A stretch of 64,000 nucleotides of DNA, taken from positions 5,022,001 through 5,086,000 of the forward strand of contig NZ_JAIWZC010000001.1 of assembly GCF_020297485.1 (NCBI RefSeq), read 5' to 3'. The notes below the pieces were generated by a model. That model did no database searches. It saw only the letters and a list, made by a program, of their open reading frames with translations, and had not been told where the DNA came from. Source of the DNA: Enterocloster clostridioformis. Lineage in GTDB: Bacteria > Bacillota > Clostridia > Lachnospirales > Lachnospiraceae. The translations under genes were made by a program, and so were the position numbers. Of this stretch, positions 55,401-63,305 are shown piece after piece (within the stretch, counting starts at the first letter, position 1; each line of letters starts with the position of its first letter).

Positions 55401-55733
55401 ATGCCCAGAACGAAAGGCAGCAAAAACCGTCCCAAAATCAATACCACCAACGACTACGCATCTCAGATTGCGGAGAAGCAGGAGACTATTGCGTCTCTGA
55501 ATACCGAGATCGCATCCATCCAGAAAGCGATTGAAGAGCAGAAGAACACCCTGAAAGAGAAGAAGACTGCCCTGAAGAAGGCCGAAAAAGAAGTGGCATC
55601 CCTGGAATCGAAGAAGGCAAAGGCAGATGCTAAGGCCGCTGAAGAAGCGAAGAAGACCGAAGCAGAGGCTGTGCTGAAGAAGCTGCTGGCCAGCGGCATG
55701 AGTGCGGATGAAATCCTCGAAAAACTGAAATGA
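55401..55733 (+). CDS. basic coiled-coil protein with AT-hook-like start
   Basis: 110 residues. The start PRTKGSKNRPK resembles AT-hook-like RP-GSKN motifs that bind the DNA minor groove. Next comes a long Lys/Glu/Ala coiled coil (about residues 20-90) and a short C-terminal helical motif, MSADEILEKLK. The design, DNA-touching tip plus coiled coil plus small end domain, recalls small nucleoid-type or mobile-element proteins. AAGGAAAGAGG precedes the ATG. No direct evidence of function. Confidence 0.7.
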   Translation: MPRTKGSKNRPKINTTNDYASQIAEKQETIASLNTEIASIQKAIEEQKNTLKEKKTALKKAEKEVASLESKKAKADAKAAEEAKKTEAEAVLKKLLASGMSADEILEKLK

Positions 55734-55836
55734 GATCGGCCGTGTGGACAAACTGAACCCCAGAAGTTCACACGATTTTTTTGAAGGTCGTTATATAGTT
55801 TATAACGGAAATAAAAGAAATGGAGTGTGACATAAA

Positions 55837-56220
55837 ATGAATTTATCAAAAATACATCATATTGCAATCATCGTATCTGACTATGAAGCAGCTAAGGATT
55901 TCTATGTGAACAAGCTGGGCTTCTTTGTTATCAGAGAAAACTACCGTCCAGAGCGTAAAGATTGGAAGCTAGATCTGCGTGTTAACGAACACACAGAGCT
56001 GGAGATTTTTGCAGAAGAAAACCCGCCGAAGCGTGTGAACCGCCCGGAGGCCTGTGGGCTGCGTCACCTTGCATTTTGTGTGGAGAGCGTGGAGCAGACA
56101 GTGAATGAGTTGACAGAGGTAGGAATTGAATGTGAGCCAATTCGTGTGGATGATTACACCGGCAAGAAGATGACATTCTTCCATGACCCGGACGGACTGC
56201 CGTTGGAGCTGCATGAGTAA
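55837..56220 (+). CDS. VOC/glyoxalase I-like metalloprotein (YaeR/SMU1112c type)
   Basis: A 127-residue vicinal-oxygen-chelate protein of one betaalphabetabetabeta pair: KIHHIAIIVSDYEAAKDFYVNKLGF with the metal His, ELEIF, LRHLAFCVESVEQTVNELTEVG with the second His, and FFHDPDGLPLELHE with the last Glu. Length and sequence fit the YaeR/SMU1112c group. The physiological substrate is uncertain. The gene overlaps the following HTH gene (ATGAGTAA). Confidence 0.92.
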   Translation: MNLSKIHHIAIIVSDYEAAKDFYVNKLGFFVIRENYRPERKDWKLDLRVNEHTELEIFAEENPPKRVNRPEACGLRHLAFCVESVEQTVNELTEVGIECEPIRVDDYTGKKMTFFHDPDGLPLELHE

Positions 56221-56995
56221 AATGAAGAAAACAAGAAAACCAGGCGGTGGTCGGAAGAAGCTGAAGCCGGAGTACGATGCCGGGAAGAATCTGAAAGAGC
56301 AGATGGAAAGTGCTGTGGCACTTTATGATTCTGAGATGTCCTTGCAGGCCATCGGCGAAGAACTGGGATTAAATCCAATCAAAGTAAGAAAGCTGCTCAT
56401 CACGGCCGATGTGTATGAATCTGAAGTGGCGGAGAAGGTGCAAGCTACCTTTCAAGAATACCGTGAAACACAAGACTACAAAACCTCCATACTCTCAACT
56501 GCAAACACTCTGAAACTTTCCAAAGCCTCCGTCACCTCGTACCTGCCATATCGGAAAGGTGTGTACTTCCCAAGCACAGCAGAAAAAGGGAAGATCAGTG
56601 TCGGAGCAGAGCGGCAGCGGAGATACAGAGCAATGAAGCGGTGGAGGGTTGATCCGACAGAAGAAAACTTCTGGGGCATGGTTGTGTCCTATGCCGGGGT
56701 AGGATTTAAAACCTACTCTGGATTGCCATTCTCTTACGAAATTAAAAAAGGCAGGAACGGTGAGTACACAAAAGAGCTGTGGATCGACCGCCGGGAGAAG
56801 AGTAAAAGTCTAGCGTGGAGTTCAGTGCTGCTGGCGCTGAAGAATATTAAAGGAGAAGTGGTAGACCGCCCGAAAGCTCTGGGCGATATCCGGGGAGTGA
56901 CTTACATCTACGGAATGTTCTATCGGTTCGGGCTGATCGATGTGCCGGACAAAGTAAAGGAGAAGATGGGGCATCCGAAAACCCGCAAAAAATAG
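56213..56995 (+). CDS. HTH-containing protein of unknown function
   Basis: 260 residues. Basic start (MKKTRKPGGGRKKLKPEYD); helix-turn-helix at about residues 45-70 (LYDSEMSLQAIGEELGLNPIKVRKLLI, in parts); a second HTH-like stretch TANTLKLSKASVTSYLPYRKGVYF. The C-terminal half (ENFWGMVVSYAGVGFKTYSGLPF, SLAWSSVLLALK) is not recognised. Several accessory regions of Lachnospiraceae carry similar proteins. Starts inside the VOC stop, so co-translated. Confidence 0.7.
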   Translation: MSKMKKTRKPGGGRKKLKPEYDAGKNLKEQMESAVALYDSEMSLQAIGEELGLNPIKVRKLLITADVYESEVAEKVQATFQEYRETQDYKTSILSTANTLKLSKASVTSYLPYRKGVYFPSTAEKGKISVGAERQRRYRAMKRWRVDPTEENFWGMVVSYAGVGFKTYSGLPFSYEIKKGRNGEYTKELWIDRREKSKSLAWSSVLLALKNIKGEVVDRPKALGDIRGVTYIYGMFYRFGLIDVPDKVKEKMGHPKTRKK

Positions 56996-57082
56996 GTTGC
57001 TATGTACAGAAGTGTGCGGTAATATGTGCCGTAACTGAGGATGTGAATCTCGGTTGGGAAGGATGGTAGCATTATAGAAAAA

Positions 57083-57430
57083 TTGAAGGAAATGCTGGAG
57101 GAGTATTTGAAGAAAACAGAGCCGGAGTATTACCCGCCAGTGGAGAATCTGCTGGATCTGATCTACGAGCATTACACGGAGAACAACCCAGTAGAGAAAA
57201 ACACAGTTGCCGGGAAAGCAGCAAAGGCCAAGGAAAAGGAACTAGAAGAGTGGCTGCGTGGCTTGGAAGGTATGGATAGGCTGGTAGATGACTACATCGG
57301 CGATAAGATTCCACTTTGGGAGAAGATCATGGACCGGCAGGGAACAGTGTGCTGTGCATGGGAGAAGACCGCTTTTGAGGAAGGCCTGAAAGTCGGAATT
57401 CGGCTCATAATGGAAGTATATAGTTTGTGA
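57083..57430 (+). CDS. small acidic hypothetical protein
   Basis: About 115 residues, charged and helical: EEYLKKTEPEYYPPVENLLDLIYEHY, then KELEEWLRGLEGMDRLVDDYIGDK and a C-terminus ending GLKVGIRLIMEVYSL, like a family of small clostridial mobile-element proteins (DUF6809-like from memory). The start is doubtful: TTG here, ATG 9 bp on, or an ATT further up next to GGAAGGATGG. Confidence 0.55.
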   Translation: MKEMLEEYLKKTEPEYYPPVENLLDLIYEHYTENNPVEKNTVAGKAAKAKEKELEEWLRGLEGMDRLVDDYIGDKIPLWEKIMDRQGTVCCAWEKTAFEEGLKVGIRLIMEVYSL

Positions 57431-57457
57431 CGGAAATAAAGTGAACTCCTGGAGTTC

Positions 57458-57488
57458 AAAAAAAGCCCTCGCTTGTTGCGGCGAGGGC
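57458..57488 (-). terminator. Rho-independent terminator for the leftward small genes
   Basis: GCCCTCGC and GCGAGGGC form an 8-bp stem. On the minus strand it is followed by seven T (AAAAAAA on the plus strand). It ends the leftward transcript of the small membrane protein; no matching T-run exists for the rightward genes. Confidence 0.8.
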
Positions 57489-57496
57489 GTGTGTTC

Positions 57497-57688
57497 TTAT
57501 TTTTCAGGCTTTTCAGCTTTTTTCTTCTTCGGTGCAATTTTATGACCAGAGTAGATTGCCATGCCCATGCAGACCAGAGAGCCACAAGCGAAATACTTGT
57601 GAGCCTTCATCAGTTTCTTGCAGCCGGTGTAGAAGCATCCTGCCATACAGGCAAGTGCTCCGAGTGACCAATACTTATGTGTTTTCAT
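57497..57688 (-). CDS. small membrane protein with an internal duplication
   Basis: 63 residues. Two copies of a ~26-residue unit in tandem: THKYWSLGALACMAGCFYTG and AHKYFACGSLVCMGMAIYSG, each one hydrophobic helix with Gly and Cys at matching positions, then a Lys-rich tail. This gives a helical hairpin. Similar small proteins are found in accessory regions of Lachnospiraceae (DUF6219-like from memory); no known role. The start overlaps the end of the zinc-ribbon gene. Confidence 0.7.
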   Translation of the reverse strand: MKTHKYWSLGALACMAGCFYTGCKKLMKAHKYFACGSLVCMGMAIYSGHKIAPKKKKAEKPEK

Positions 57689-57866
57689 TTTGTATGTCCT
57701 CCTTATCTTCTTTCCGTATTCTAAGCAATTCTGCTATTTCATTGTTACTCGCTAAGCGTACCGCTGACTTCTCTTTATAGGTTTGTGCTCCGCAATCAGG
57801 ACAACGATCAGGTAGTTCCTCAGTAGAGAAGCAGTAGCGGCAGGCATCGCAAAAGTAGTAGTTCAA
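57675..57866 (-). CDS. small zinc-ribbon protein
   Basis: 63 residues with two Cys pairs: YFCDACRYCFS and DRCPDCGAQTY, as in rubredoxin-like zinc ribbons, then a charged helix ELLRIRKEDKED. No catalytic motif. Shares 14 bp with the following membrane-protein gene, so the two are co-translated. Possibly a nucleic-acid-binding accessory protein. Confidence 0.7.
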   Translation of the reverse strand: MNYYFCDACRYCFSTEELPDRCPDCGAQTYKEKSAVRLASNNEIAELLRIRKEDKEDIQNENT

Positions 57867-57986
57867 TTCAGTGAATTCCTTTCAAGATTTCAAAGTTCAT
57901 CCACCAGCCACTGCATTCTGTTCAAAAAATCTACTGGAAACAGCATATAATTACCTCGCAACCGACCACTAGGTCGGTTTTCTTGT

Positions 57987-60347
57987 TTATCGGGCTTTTC
58001 GTGTCATCATATTAAAGTGCTGTTCCTGATGCATGACCTTAAAGATCCGTTCAAAGACAGAACGCAACTGTTCAACACTGGTGGCAGATGAGTCATAGTA
58101 TAGTCCATCATTAAAGCCAGTAGCCCCAACATTCAGCATGGCAATCATGGCGGCAGCAGCGACATAGTCAGATCGATCTTCGCTGCCATCATCTAAAATT
58201 CTTACGAATTCCCTTTCATTTTTATCCAGTAAGTCTGAACGCAGATTTCCATTTTGATAACCAACCATCTGGATGAAGTAGTATTCAAGAATCTGCCGGA
58301 TGACAATCAGGAGAGTATCCGGGTCACTCGTTGTGGCGTATTCATGCCAAAGGGTATCGTAAGTATTTCTTACTGGAGAACGGTTGATAAGACCGCCGCC
58401 GGCTATGGTGTCTTCATCTTGGCATTCTATAATGCTGGTCTGATTTTTTGTGTCTTTCTTTATCTCAAAGAAGGATACACATTCATAATCAGGCAAGCGG
58501 TTATAAGAAATTTCCCGGAAGAAGTAAGGGTTGTGTGTCATACAGAAGAACTGTCGAATATGGTCATCCACAACTTCTTCATGAAATGCATAATTATTAT
58601 AGCAGACAGCAATCATTTCACGAGTTAGGGAAGCAACCACAAATAGAGAACCACTGTCCATAGAGGAAACAGGATCATCGATTACAACAATCTTATCCTC
58701 GACTTTTCCAGCATCGGACTGACTGCCCATTACCATGTGATAGAAGTACAGGAAAGCAATAAAATGCCGTTCACCTTCACTAAGATCCTTATCAACAACG
58801 ACCTTTTTGCCGTTCTGATTTCGTACAAGCTGATAGACATATTTGGCACCAGGTTTTTCCTGAAGCTCAAACCCTTTAAAACCGGCACTGGCGATGGCAC
58901 GGTTAATATCTTGCATCGTTTTAGTGGTGTTGACAGTTTCACTGTTCAATTTTGCGATCTCTTTGCTAAGAGCCTGGGATTTTGCATTCAATTTGCTGCT
59001 TTCAGCCTTGATATAATTCATGGCTTCAATCACAGAATCTGTGTTGCGTCGGAAGGTATTTGTAAGTACCTGAGTCCGCTGAACGATTGCAGACCATGCC
59101 ATATCAGTACATTTTTTCTTTTGAGTCGGAATATCAGCGAGAACAGCATTTCTGGCTTTAATATCTTCGTTGATCTTGCGTGAAATTTGGTCGAGCTCAA
59201 CAAGAAGGTCAGACAAATCTTCCAATACTATCACATCTGCCGGGCTGTCTGATTTCTGCTCCAGCAGGGTCACATTGGTACGTGCCTTCTCCATAAACAG
59301 CTCGAAAGCAGCCTTGTAATCAGCCTGCAATGGCGAAGGAAAATTGTTCCCTTCGTTTGCATGAGCTGTTTTGTATACATTGTTTAGTGCGTCTTTATAC
59401 TGTTGAACAAACGAAGACAGTTTTTTCAGATCAGCTTTGTATTCGGCATCATAGCAGGCAGCAAGGTCATCCTCAAAAGTGGCTGGAATAGTTTGCTGAC
59501 AGTAAGGACACTTCCCTTCAGAAGAGTGATACTTCGTATGTCCCTGAGTAATCCAGTCCAGGTTGCCAAGTGCACGTATGAATCGTGCGAATTCCGTATC
59601 GCTGCGGCTGAGAATCGGTGTGGACAGAAGATCAGATGCAGGAAGAGAAGTGGATGACAGCAAATGATAGGCACTATAGTCTGGCTTCTTTTCACTATGA
59701 ATGGTTTGATAAAGCGCCTCGATATCTGCAATTTCAATCATCGGCTCCGCTTCGGAATGATCTTCACCTGCGGACATGCTCATATCTTCTTCATCAAAAG
59801 ATGGAATGTCTGGAGCTGTTTTAGCCGCTTTAGGAGTCATGCTTTGAATCTTATCAGCAAATTTCTTTTTGTCGCGCAGATAGGCTAATGCGAGAGGAAA
59901 TTTATCCCGGAATTCCTTGGTGGCTTCCCAAATGGCTTCGACATAATCTCCATGCAGTTTATCCAATTCACCTTGCTTTGCTACCGCCTCTTTTCCCCTT
60001 GCGACAATAGTGTCATCTACGGACTTTTTCTCGATGGCCTTTTCGTCAGCTTCTTTTTTCTTCTGTGCATTGACTTCTGAGATAGTAAAGACGCCTGGAA
60101 TGTTACCATAACTCTGAACATTTTTGCGGATAAAATCCTCATTGTAAACAAGAACACGTTCTTCCGGGAATGGCTGACCATCCCATGTCAGTGCAGCGTT
60201 CCCATCTTTGAAAGAACGGGCAAGCGTAGATTTTCCGGTTCCGTTTTTTCCATAAAAGAAATTGATCAATGTCGGTTCAAAGGTCACGTTACTGTAGGTC
60301 GGGGCATTGACGGTTGTTTTTGTGATGTGTACTCGTACCTTTTTCAT
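57987..60347 (-). CDS. AAA_13 family ATPase, RloC/PrrC-like
   Basis: 786 residues. Walker A FFYGKNGTGKSTLARSF (residues ~31-47); coiled coils with a Rad50-like Cys pair CPYC (280-283); ABC signature LSEGERHFIAFL; Walker B IVVIDDPVSSMDSGS; late switch His in CMTHNPYFFRE. This is the plan of RloC, a translation-arresting anticodon nuclease with a zinc hook. The C-terminal region has R684-x3-E688 (RQILE), which matches the spacing of the Arg and Glu of the PrrC/RloC nuclease. The partner His is not obvious: where relatives often have Ser-His, this has DDGSED. Last gene of a five-gene operon. Confidence 0.82.
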   Translation of the reverse strand: MKKVRVHITKTTVNAPTYSNVTFEPTLINFFYGKNGTGKSTLARSFKDGNAALTWDGQPFPEERVLVYNEDFIRKNVQSYGNIPGVFTISEVNAQKKKEADEKAIEKKSVDDTIVARGKEAVAKQGELDKLHGDYVEAIWEATKEFRDKFPLALAYLRDKKKFADKIQSMTPKAAKTAPDIPSFDEEDMSMSAGEDHSEAEPMIEIADIEALYQTIHSEKKPDYSAYHLLSSTSLPASDLLSTPILSRSDTEFARFIRALGNLDWITQGHTKYHSSEGKCPYCQQTIPATFEDDLAACYDAEYKADLKKLSSFVQQYKDALNNVYKTAHANEGNNFPSPLQADYKAAFELFMEKARTNVTLLEQKSDSPADVIVLEDLSDLLVELDQISRKINEDIKARNAVLADIPTQKKKCTDMAWSAIVQRTQVLTNTFRRNTDSVIEAMNYIKAESSKLNAKSQALSKEIAKLNSETVNTTKTMQDINRAIASAGFKGFELQEKPGAKYVYQLVRNQNGKKVVVDKDLSEGERHFIAFLYFYHMVMGSQSDAGKVEDKIVVIDDPVSSMDSGSLFVVASLTREMIAVCYNNYAFHEEVVDDHIRQFFCMTHNPYFFREISYNRLPDYECVSFFEIKKDTKNQTSIIECQDEDTIAGGGLINRSPVRNTYDTLWHEYATTSDPDTLLIVIRQILEYYFIQMVGYQNGNLRSDLLDKNEREFVRILDDGSEDRSDYVAAAAMIAMLNVGATGFNDGLYYDSSATSVEQLRSVFERIFKVMHQEQHFNMMTRKAR

Positions 60348-60354
60348 ATCCGTT

Positions 60355-60540
60355 CTACTCCTTTATTTTTCCCTCTCGTACCCATTCATCCACTTCGCTG
60401 AGCTTGAATTTATATCGCTTTCCCACTTTATAAGCAGGTAGCTTTCCATCTCTTACCCATGTCCGGGCTGTATCCTGCGTGATGCTCAGGTACTCGGCAA
60501 TATCTTCAATGTTAAACCATTTATCTTTTAATTCTTCCAT
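60355..60540 (-). CDS. excisionase-like HTH DNA-binding protein
   Basis: 61 residues: a MerR/excisionase-type HTH_17 domain, with WFNIEDIAEYLSITQDTARTWVRDGKLPAYKVGKRY and a C-terminal FKLSEVDEWV (the former shown whole only in outline). GGAGA precedes the ATG; the longer open frame has no site. Lies 7 bp before the ATPase gene. In defence operons such single-domain HTH proteins usually regulate the operon; it could also be a phage-type Xis, though no integrase is in the window. Confidence 0.85.
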   Translation of the reverse strand: MEELKDKWFNIEDIAEYLSITQDTARTWVRDGKLPAYKVGKRYKFKLSEVDEWVREGKIKE

Positions 60541-60550
60541 AGGATTCTCC

Positions 60551-61210
60551 TTATCTGATTTTGATTCCCACATTTGCAGCAATCTGGAGCAGGTTACCCT
60601 GTCGAATGCACCAGTGCTCTTCATCGAGCTGATTTCTGACACTGGTAGAAAGAAGGCTAAATGTATGGATGTTTTCGTTAATAAATTGTTGGTAAAATTG
60701 ACCGCATGTAATAAATTTAAATTTGATCATTTTTCCTTGACAGACGATTTCTGTCAGTTTCCCTACGAAAGCAGGGTAGTATGGCAAGGCTGTCTTGAAG
60801 TTCTGATTACGGCTGGCAAACAGGCAAGGCATGGATAGAAGCTCCGAAATAAGCGCAGGAGTCAATGGCTTAAAATGGTCACGGTATCGGGCACTGGTGT
60901 TTTTTTGCAGTGCAGTTTTCCGGTCAATGCAAAAAGCTCCACAGTCGTATCGCTCATTTTCAATAACAAACACATTAAAAATGTCAGTGTTGAGCAACGC
61001 CCATTCTGCTGCATGGGATTCCATTTTAGGCCCGGCCATTTTTGCAATCAGGGCTAGAGCTTGTTGCGCTGTAAGGTCGAGATGCGCTTCCTGTATATTG
61101 ATGCCGCCCTGAACAATGCCTGCGGCCACACCGTTGCCGCTTGCAGTTACTGTCATTTGAGATGTCTGAACTGGCAGGTTGTGATCGGTAGTAATTAAAT
61201 TATCGGCCAT
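60551..61210 (-). CDS. unknown protein C with N-terminal glycine motif
   Basis: 219 residues. Residues 25-38 read GNGVAAGIVQGGIN, a glycine-rich motif shared with the C-terminus of the first gene of the operon and, in looser form, the N-terminus of the second. The rest (AQQALALIAKMAGPKMESHAAEW ... RYRDHFKPLTPALISELLSMP, in parts) is helical and not recognised; no signal peptide or membrane segment. Six base pairs separate it from the gene before. The N-terminal position is what effectors with amyloid-like or homotypic signalling motifs show, but that is a hypothesis. Confidence 0.65.
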   Translation of the reverse strand: MADNLITTDHNLPVQTSQMTVTASGNGVAAGIVQGGINIQEAHLDLTAQQALALIAKMAGPKMESHAAEWALLNTDIFNVFVIENERYDCGAFCIDRKTALQKNTSARYRDHFKPLTPALISELLSMPCLFASRNQNFKTALPYYPAFVGKLTEIVCQGKMIKFKFITCGQFYQQFINENIHTFSLLSTSVRNQLDEEHWCIRQGNLLQIAANVGIKIR

Positions 61211-61216
61211 CTTTCG

Positions 61217-61780
61217 CTACCTCCCCGGAAAGGCTCCGGCATCTTGTAGAACCTCAATCAAATCAACATTTTTAATGGTCCAATGTGTACGTGTGTATTC
61301 AAACAGATGGAGTGCCAGTTCCTGCTGGTAAGTGCGGAGAACGGAATAAGGAAACGGAAAATACTTCTGAAAGTAGACTTTGATTCCGTTTTCCTGAATC
61401 CGAATATCTTTAATGAATGCGAACACGGCCTGCTGCGATTCGGTGCCATCCGCTTCACAGCTTATGACAGCTGGAATTTCCTTGATAGCGGCAATCGTCT
61501 CTGGGGTCAAATCACTAAACTTCGTTTTGACATCATTTTGTATGTATTCTGTAAGTGCGCGGTCTTTTGAAACCAGCACATAGTCTTTCTCAAAGGGGTC
61601 ATATCCCATCAATAAAGCATAGTAGTCTTTACTGAGGGGGCTCTTTTTCCCATCGACCAGCACCACATTTAAGGTTGTGTTTACAGAATCTGTATATCCT
61701 ATGGCAACACCTTCATGATCGGCATGAACATTGATGGATGGCAAACCATGTGATTGCTTTGCAATTTCATTGTCACTCAT
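61217..61780 (-). CDS. unknown protein B with degenerate glycine motif
   Basis: About 187 residues, starting at MSDNEIAKQ inside the end of the previous gene (8-bp overlap). Residues 24-34 read GVAIGYTDSVN, aligning with the motif of proteins A and C but missing the second Gly-Gly. The remainder is acidic with PFEKDYVLVSKDRALTEYI and KVYFQKYFPFPYSVLRTYQQE, not recognised. Compact cytosolic protein. Function unknown; it is kept between A and C in tight coupling, so it likely acts in the same complex. Confidence 0.65.
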   Translation of the reverse strand: MSDNEIAKQSHGLPSINVHADHEGVAIGYTDSVNTTLNVVLVDGKKSPLSKDYYALLMGYDPFEKDYVLVSKDRALTEYIQNDVKTKFSDLTPETIAAIKEIPAVISCEADGTESQQAVFAFIKDIRIQENGIKVYFQKYFPFPYSVLRTYQQELALHLFEYTRTHWTIKNVDLIEVLQDAGAFPGR

Positions 61781-62678
61781 CGTTTTTCTTCCTCCGATCT
61801 CCAATATTGATGCCACCGTACACGATGCCAGCTGCAATACCGCCGTCTTTTGCTTCAACATGGAACTGTGCAAGGATACGCTCACCAGTCAGCGGATTTG
61901 TAACAGGAGCCTCATAGACTTCAACAGTCGGTTCGCTATAGTCAGTATGCTTCGCAGAATTGCCGCTGTTTTCTTCATGCATTTCCTCTGATTTAACAGA
62001 GAACAGATCAAATGTAATCTGTCGCGGATAGGTTTTTCCGATTGGACTGATAAATTTCCAACGGGCACCTACTTCATCTGCACGTTCGTGAAACTGTTCA
62101 AAAGTTGCACGTCCCTTTTCATTATCTGGACGATTCACAACAATATAGTGCCATACAGCAAGAAGAAGCGAAGAAAGGCAGTATTGGTCGAGGGCCAGAA
62201 GCTCTTTCTTAGAAATCGGAGATTCAGAAAGATAAAAAAGAGTGCCATCAGTGACAGAGTGATCTTCCGAAAGCAGAGAGAGAATTGCCTGGATAAGCCA
62301 ACGCATTCTCTCATCGGACTCAGTATGCAGAAAATTGTCAACGAGTGTATCCATTTGGTGTACCACGCTTTGATATTGTGATTTGACCCGATTGTCAAAT
62401 CCATCAATTTCTGTGGTGTCATCAAAAGGGAGATTTAATCCGTGTGAAACCTTACATGCACGATAGTCTGATGTATCGCCACCAAAAGTCTTTCCGACTG
62501 AAGGCTGATGGAAGGATGGTACGATAAGTTGAATAAGTGCTTCAAGTATATTTTTATTTGAAACACGGTCTTTTAACCCGCTTTGCAGTTGTCTGCGAGA
62601 AGCGGGTTTTTCTTTTGCCTCTGTCAGCAATAAGAAAAACACACCACCGCAGAGATAAGGTGAATATTGTTTTTCCAT
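61773..62678 (-). CDS. unknown protein A with C-terminal glycine motif (first gene of the ATPase operon)
   Basis: About 301 residues from MEKQYSPYLCGGVFFLLLTE. Helical middle (ERMRWLIQAILSLLSEDHSV; ALDQYCLSSLLLAVWHYIVVN), then a beta-rich tail EVYEAPVTNPLTGERILAQF. The last ~20 residues hold GGIAAGIVYGGIN before a charged end, almost identical to the N-terminal motif of protein C. A motif at the C-terminus of one gene and the N-terminus of a neighbour is the arrangement of paired signalling motifs in some defence systems. Not recognised otherwise. Confidence 0.68.
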   Translation of the reverse strand: MEKQYSPYLCGGVFFLLLTEAKEKPASRRQLQSGLKDRVSNKNILEALIQLIVPSFHQPSVGKTFGGDTSDYRACKVSHGLNLPFDDTTEIDGFDNRVKSQYQSVVHQMDTLVDNFLHTESDERMRWLIQAILSLLSEDHSVTDGTLFYLSESPISKKELLALDQYCLSSLLLAVWHYIVVNRPDNEKGRATFEQFHERADEVGARWKFISPIGKTYPRQITFDLFSVKSEEMHEENSGNSAKHTDYSEPTVEVYEAPVTNPLTGERILAQFHVEAKDGGIAAGIVYGGINIGDRRKKNDE

Positions 62679-63223
62679 GATTGTCCTCAATTTTCAAAAT
62701 GGCTAACTCTGCTAACTCTGCTAACACTTGCAGCGTAGCAAGAGGAACACCAAGATTATTCTTGTAAAGAGAAAAGAAGTGATCCCAAGCACTAAGCAAA
62801 TTGGTGTGTAACACATACAAACCAATATAAACACTTCTGAAATTATCATATCATATCCTACCATAAAAAACCAGAGCCATAGAGAACTGGAGATATGGAA
62901 AATAAAAAACTTTTTTCCCAGATGGTTATAAAACCACCCCAAAAATCTGGCTGGTTAGAAAGGAGGAGCAGCAGATGCAGAGAACAAGAGCTCCTTAGTG
63001 GAGAAGTACATAGTAGAGGGCAGTCAGCGAAAGCCCGTGGGTGGCAAGCCAGTCATCCCAAAGAAAGCTGGATGAAAAACAAAATAAACTGAGCCTGAAA
63101 TTTAAAGCGCAAATGGCGAAGGATGATTTTCATACGGAAGACGCAAAGATGGACAAGCCATCCGAGCATCTCCGTGGAGACCACCCTTAATTCGCCATGC
63201 CATCAATCAGACAGGCTCCGTGG
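62679..63223. other. gap upstream of the ATPase operon
   Basis: Holds the operon's promoter region (leftward) with a 9-bp tandem repeat, GCTAACTCT, two and a half copies at 62702-62727. Near 62961 an AGGAGGAG site is followed by ATG and only seven codons. In another frame VEKYIVEGSQRKPVGGKPV looks like the rest of a lost small gene. No intact gene seen. Confidence 0.5.
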
Positions 63224-63259
63224 ACGGATTGGGTAAAGTCTCTACCTAGTCCGTTTTTT
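63224..63259 (+). terminator. Rho-independent terminator or leader hairpin
   Basis: ACGGATTGGGTA pairs completely with TACCTAGTCCGT (two G-U pairs) over a 7-nt loop, followed by TTTTTT. It ends rightward transcription just before the last gene, or acts as its attenuator. Confidence 0.8.
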
Positions 63260-63262
63260 CTT

Positions 63263-63302
63263 GGAATCTCCTTCGCCGCGCTTCAGCGAAAAAGGAGATT
63301 CC
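63263..63302 (+). promoter_or_regulatory. stem-loop covering the Shine-Dalgarno of the last gene
   Basis: GGAATCTCCTT pairs with AAGGAGATTCC, with a further inner stem TTCGC/GCGAA. The ribosome binding site AAGGAGA is wholly inside the right arm and the ATG follows 3 bp later. The start of the sigma-like gene should be closed unless the stem is opened. Confidence 0.75.
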
Positions 63303-63305
63303 GTT

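Noticed and set aside
60355..60540. HTH gene considered as proof of a prophage (excisionase)
   Set aside because: No integrase, attachment site or phage structural gene is visible; a regulator role in the operon is at least as likely.
62554..62820. 88-codon leftward frame overlapping the start of protein A
   Set aside because: Its later half is a shadow of protein A. The first half (with the LAELAELA repeat) could be a leader peptide, but evidence is too thin to annotate.
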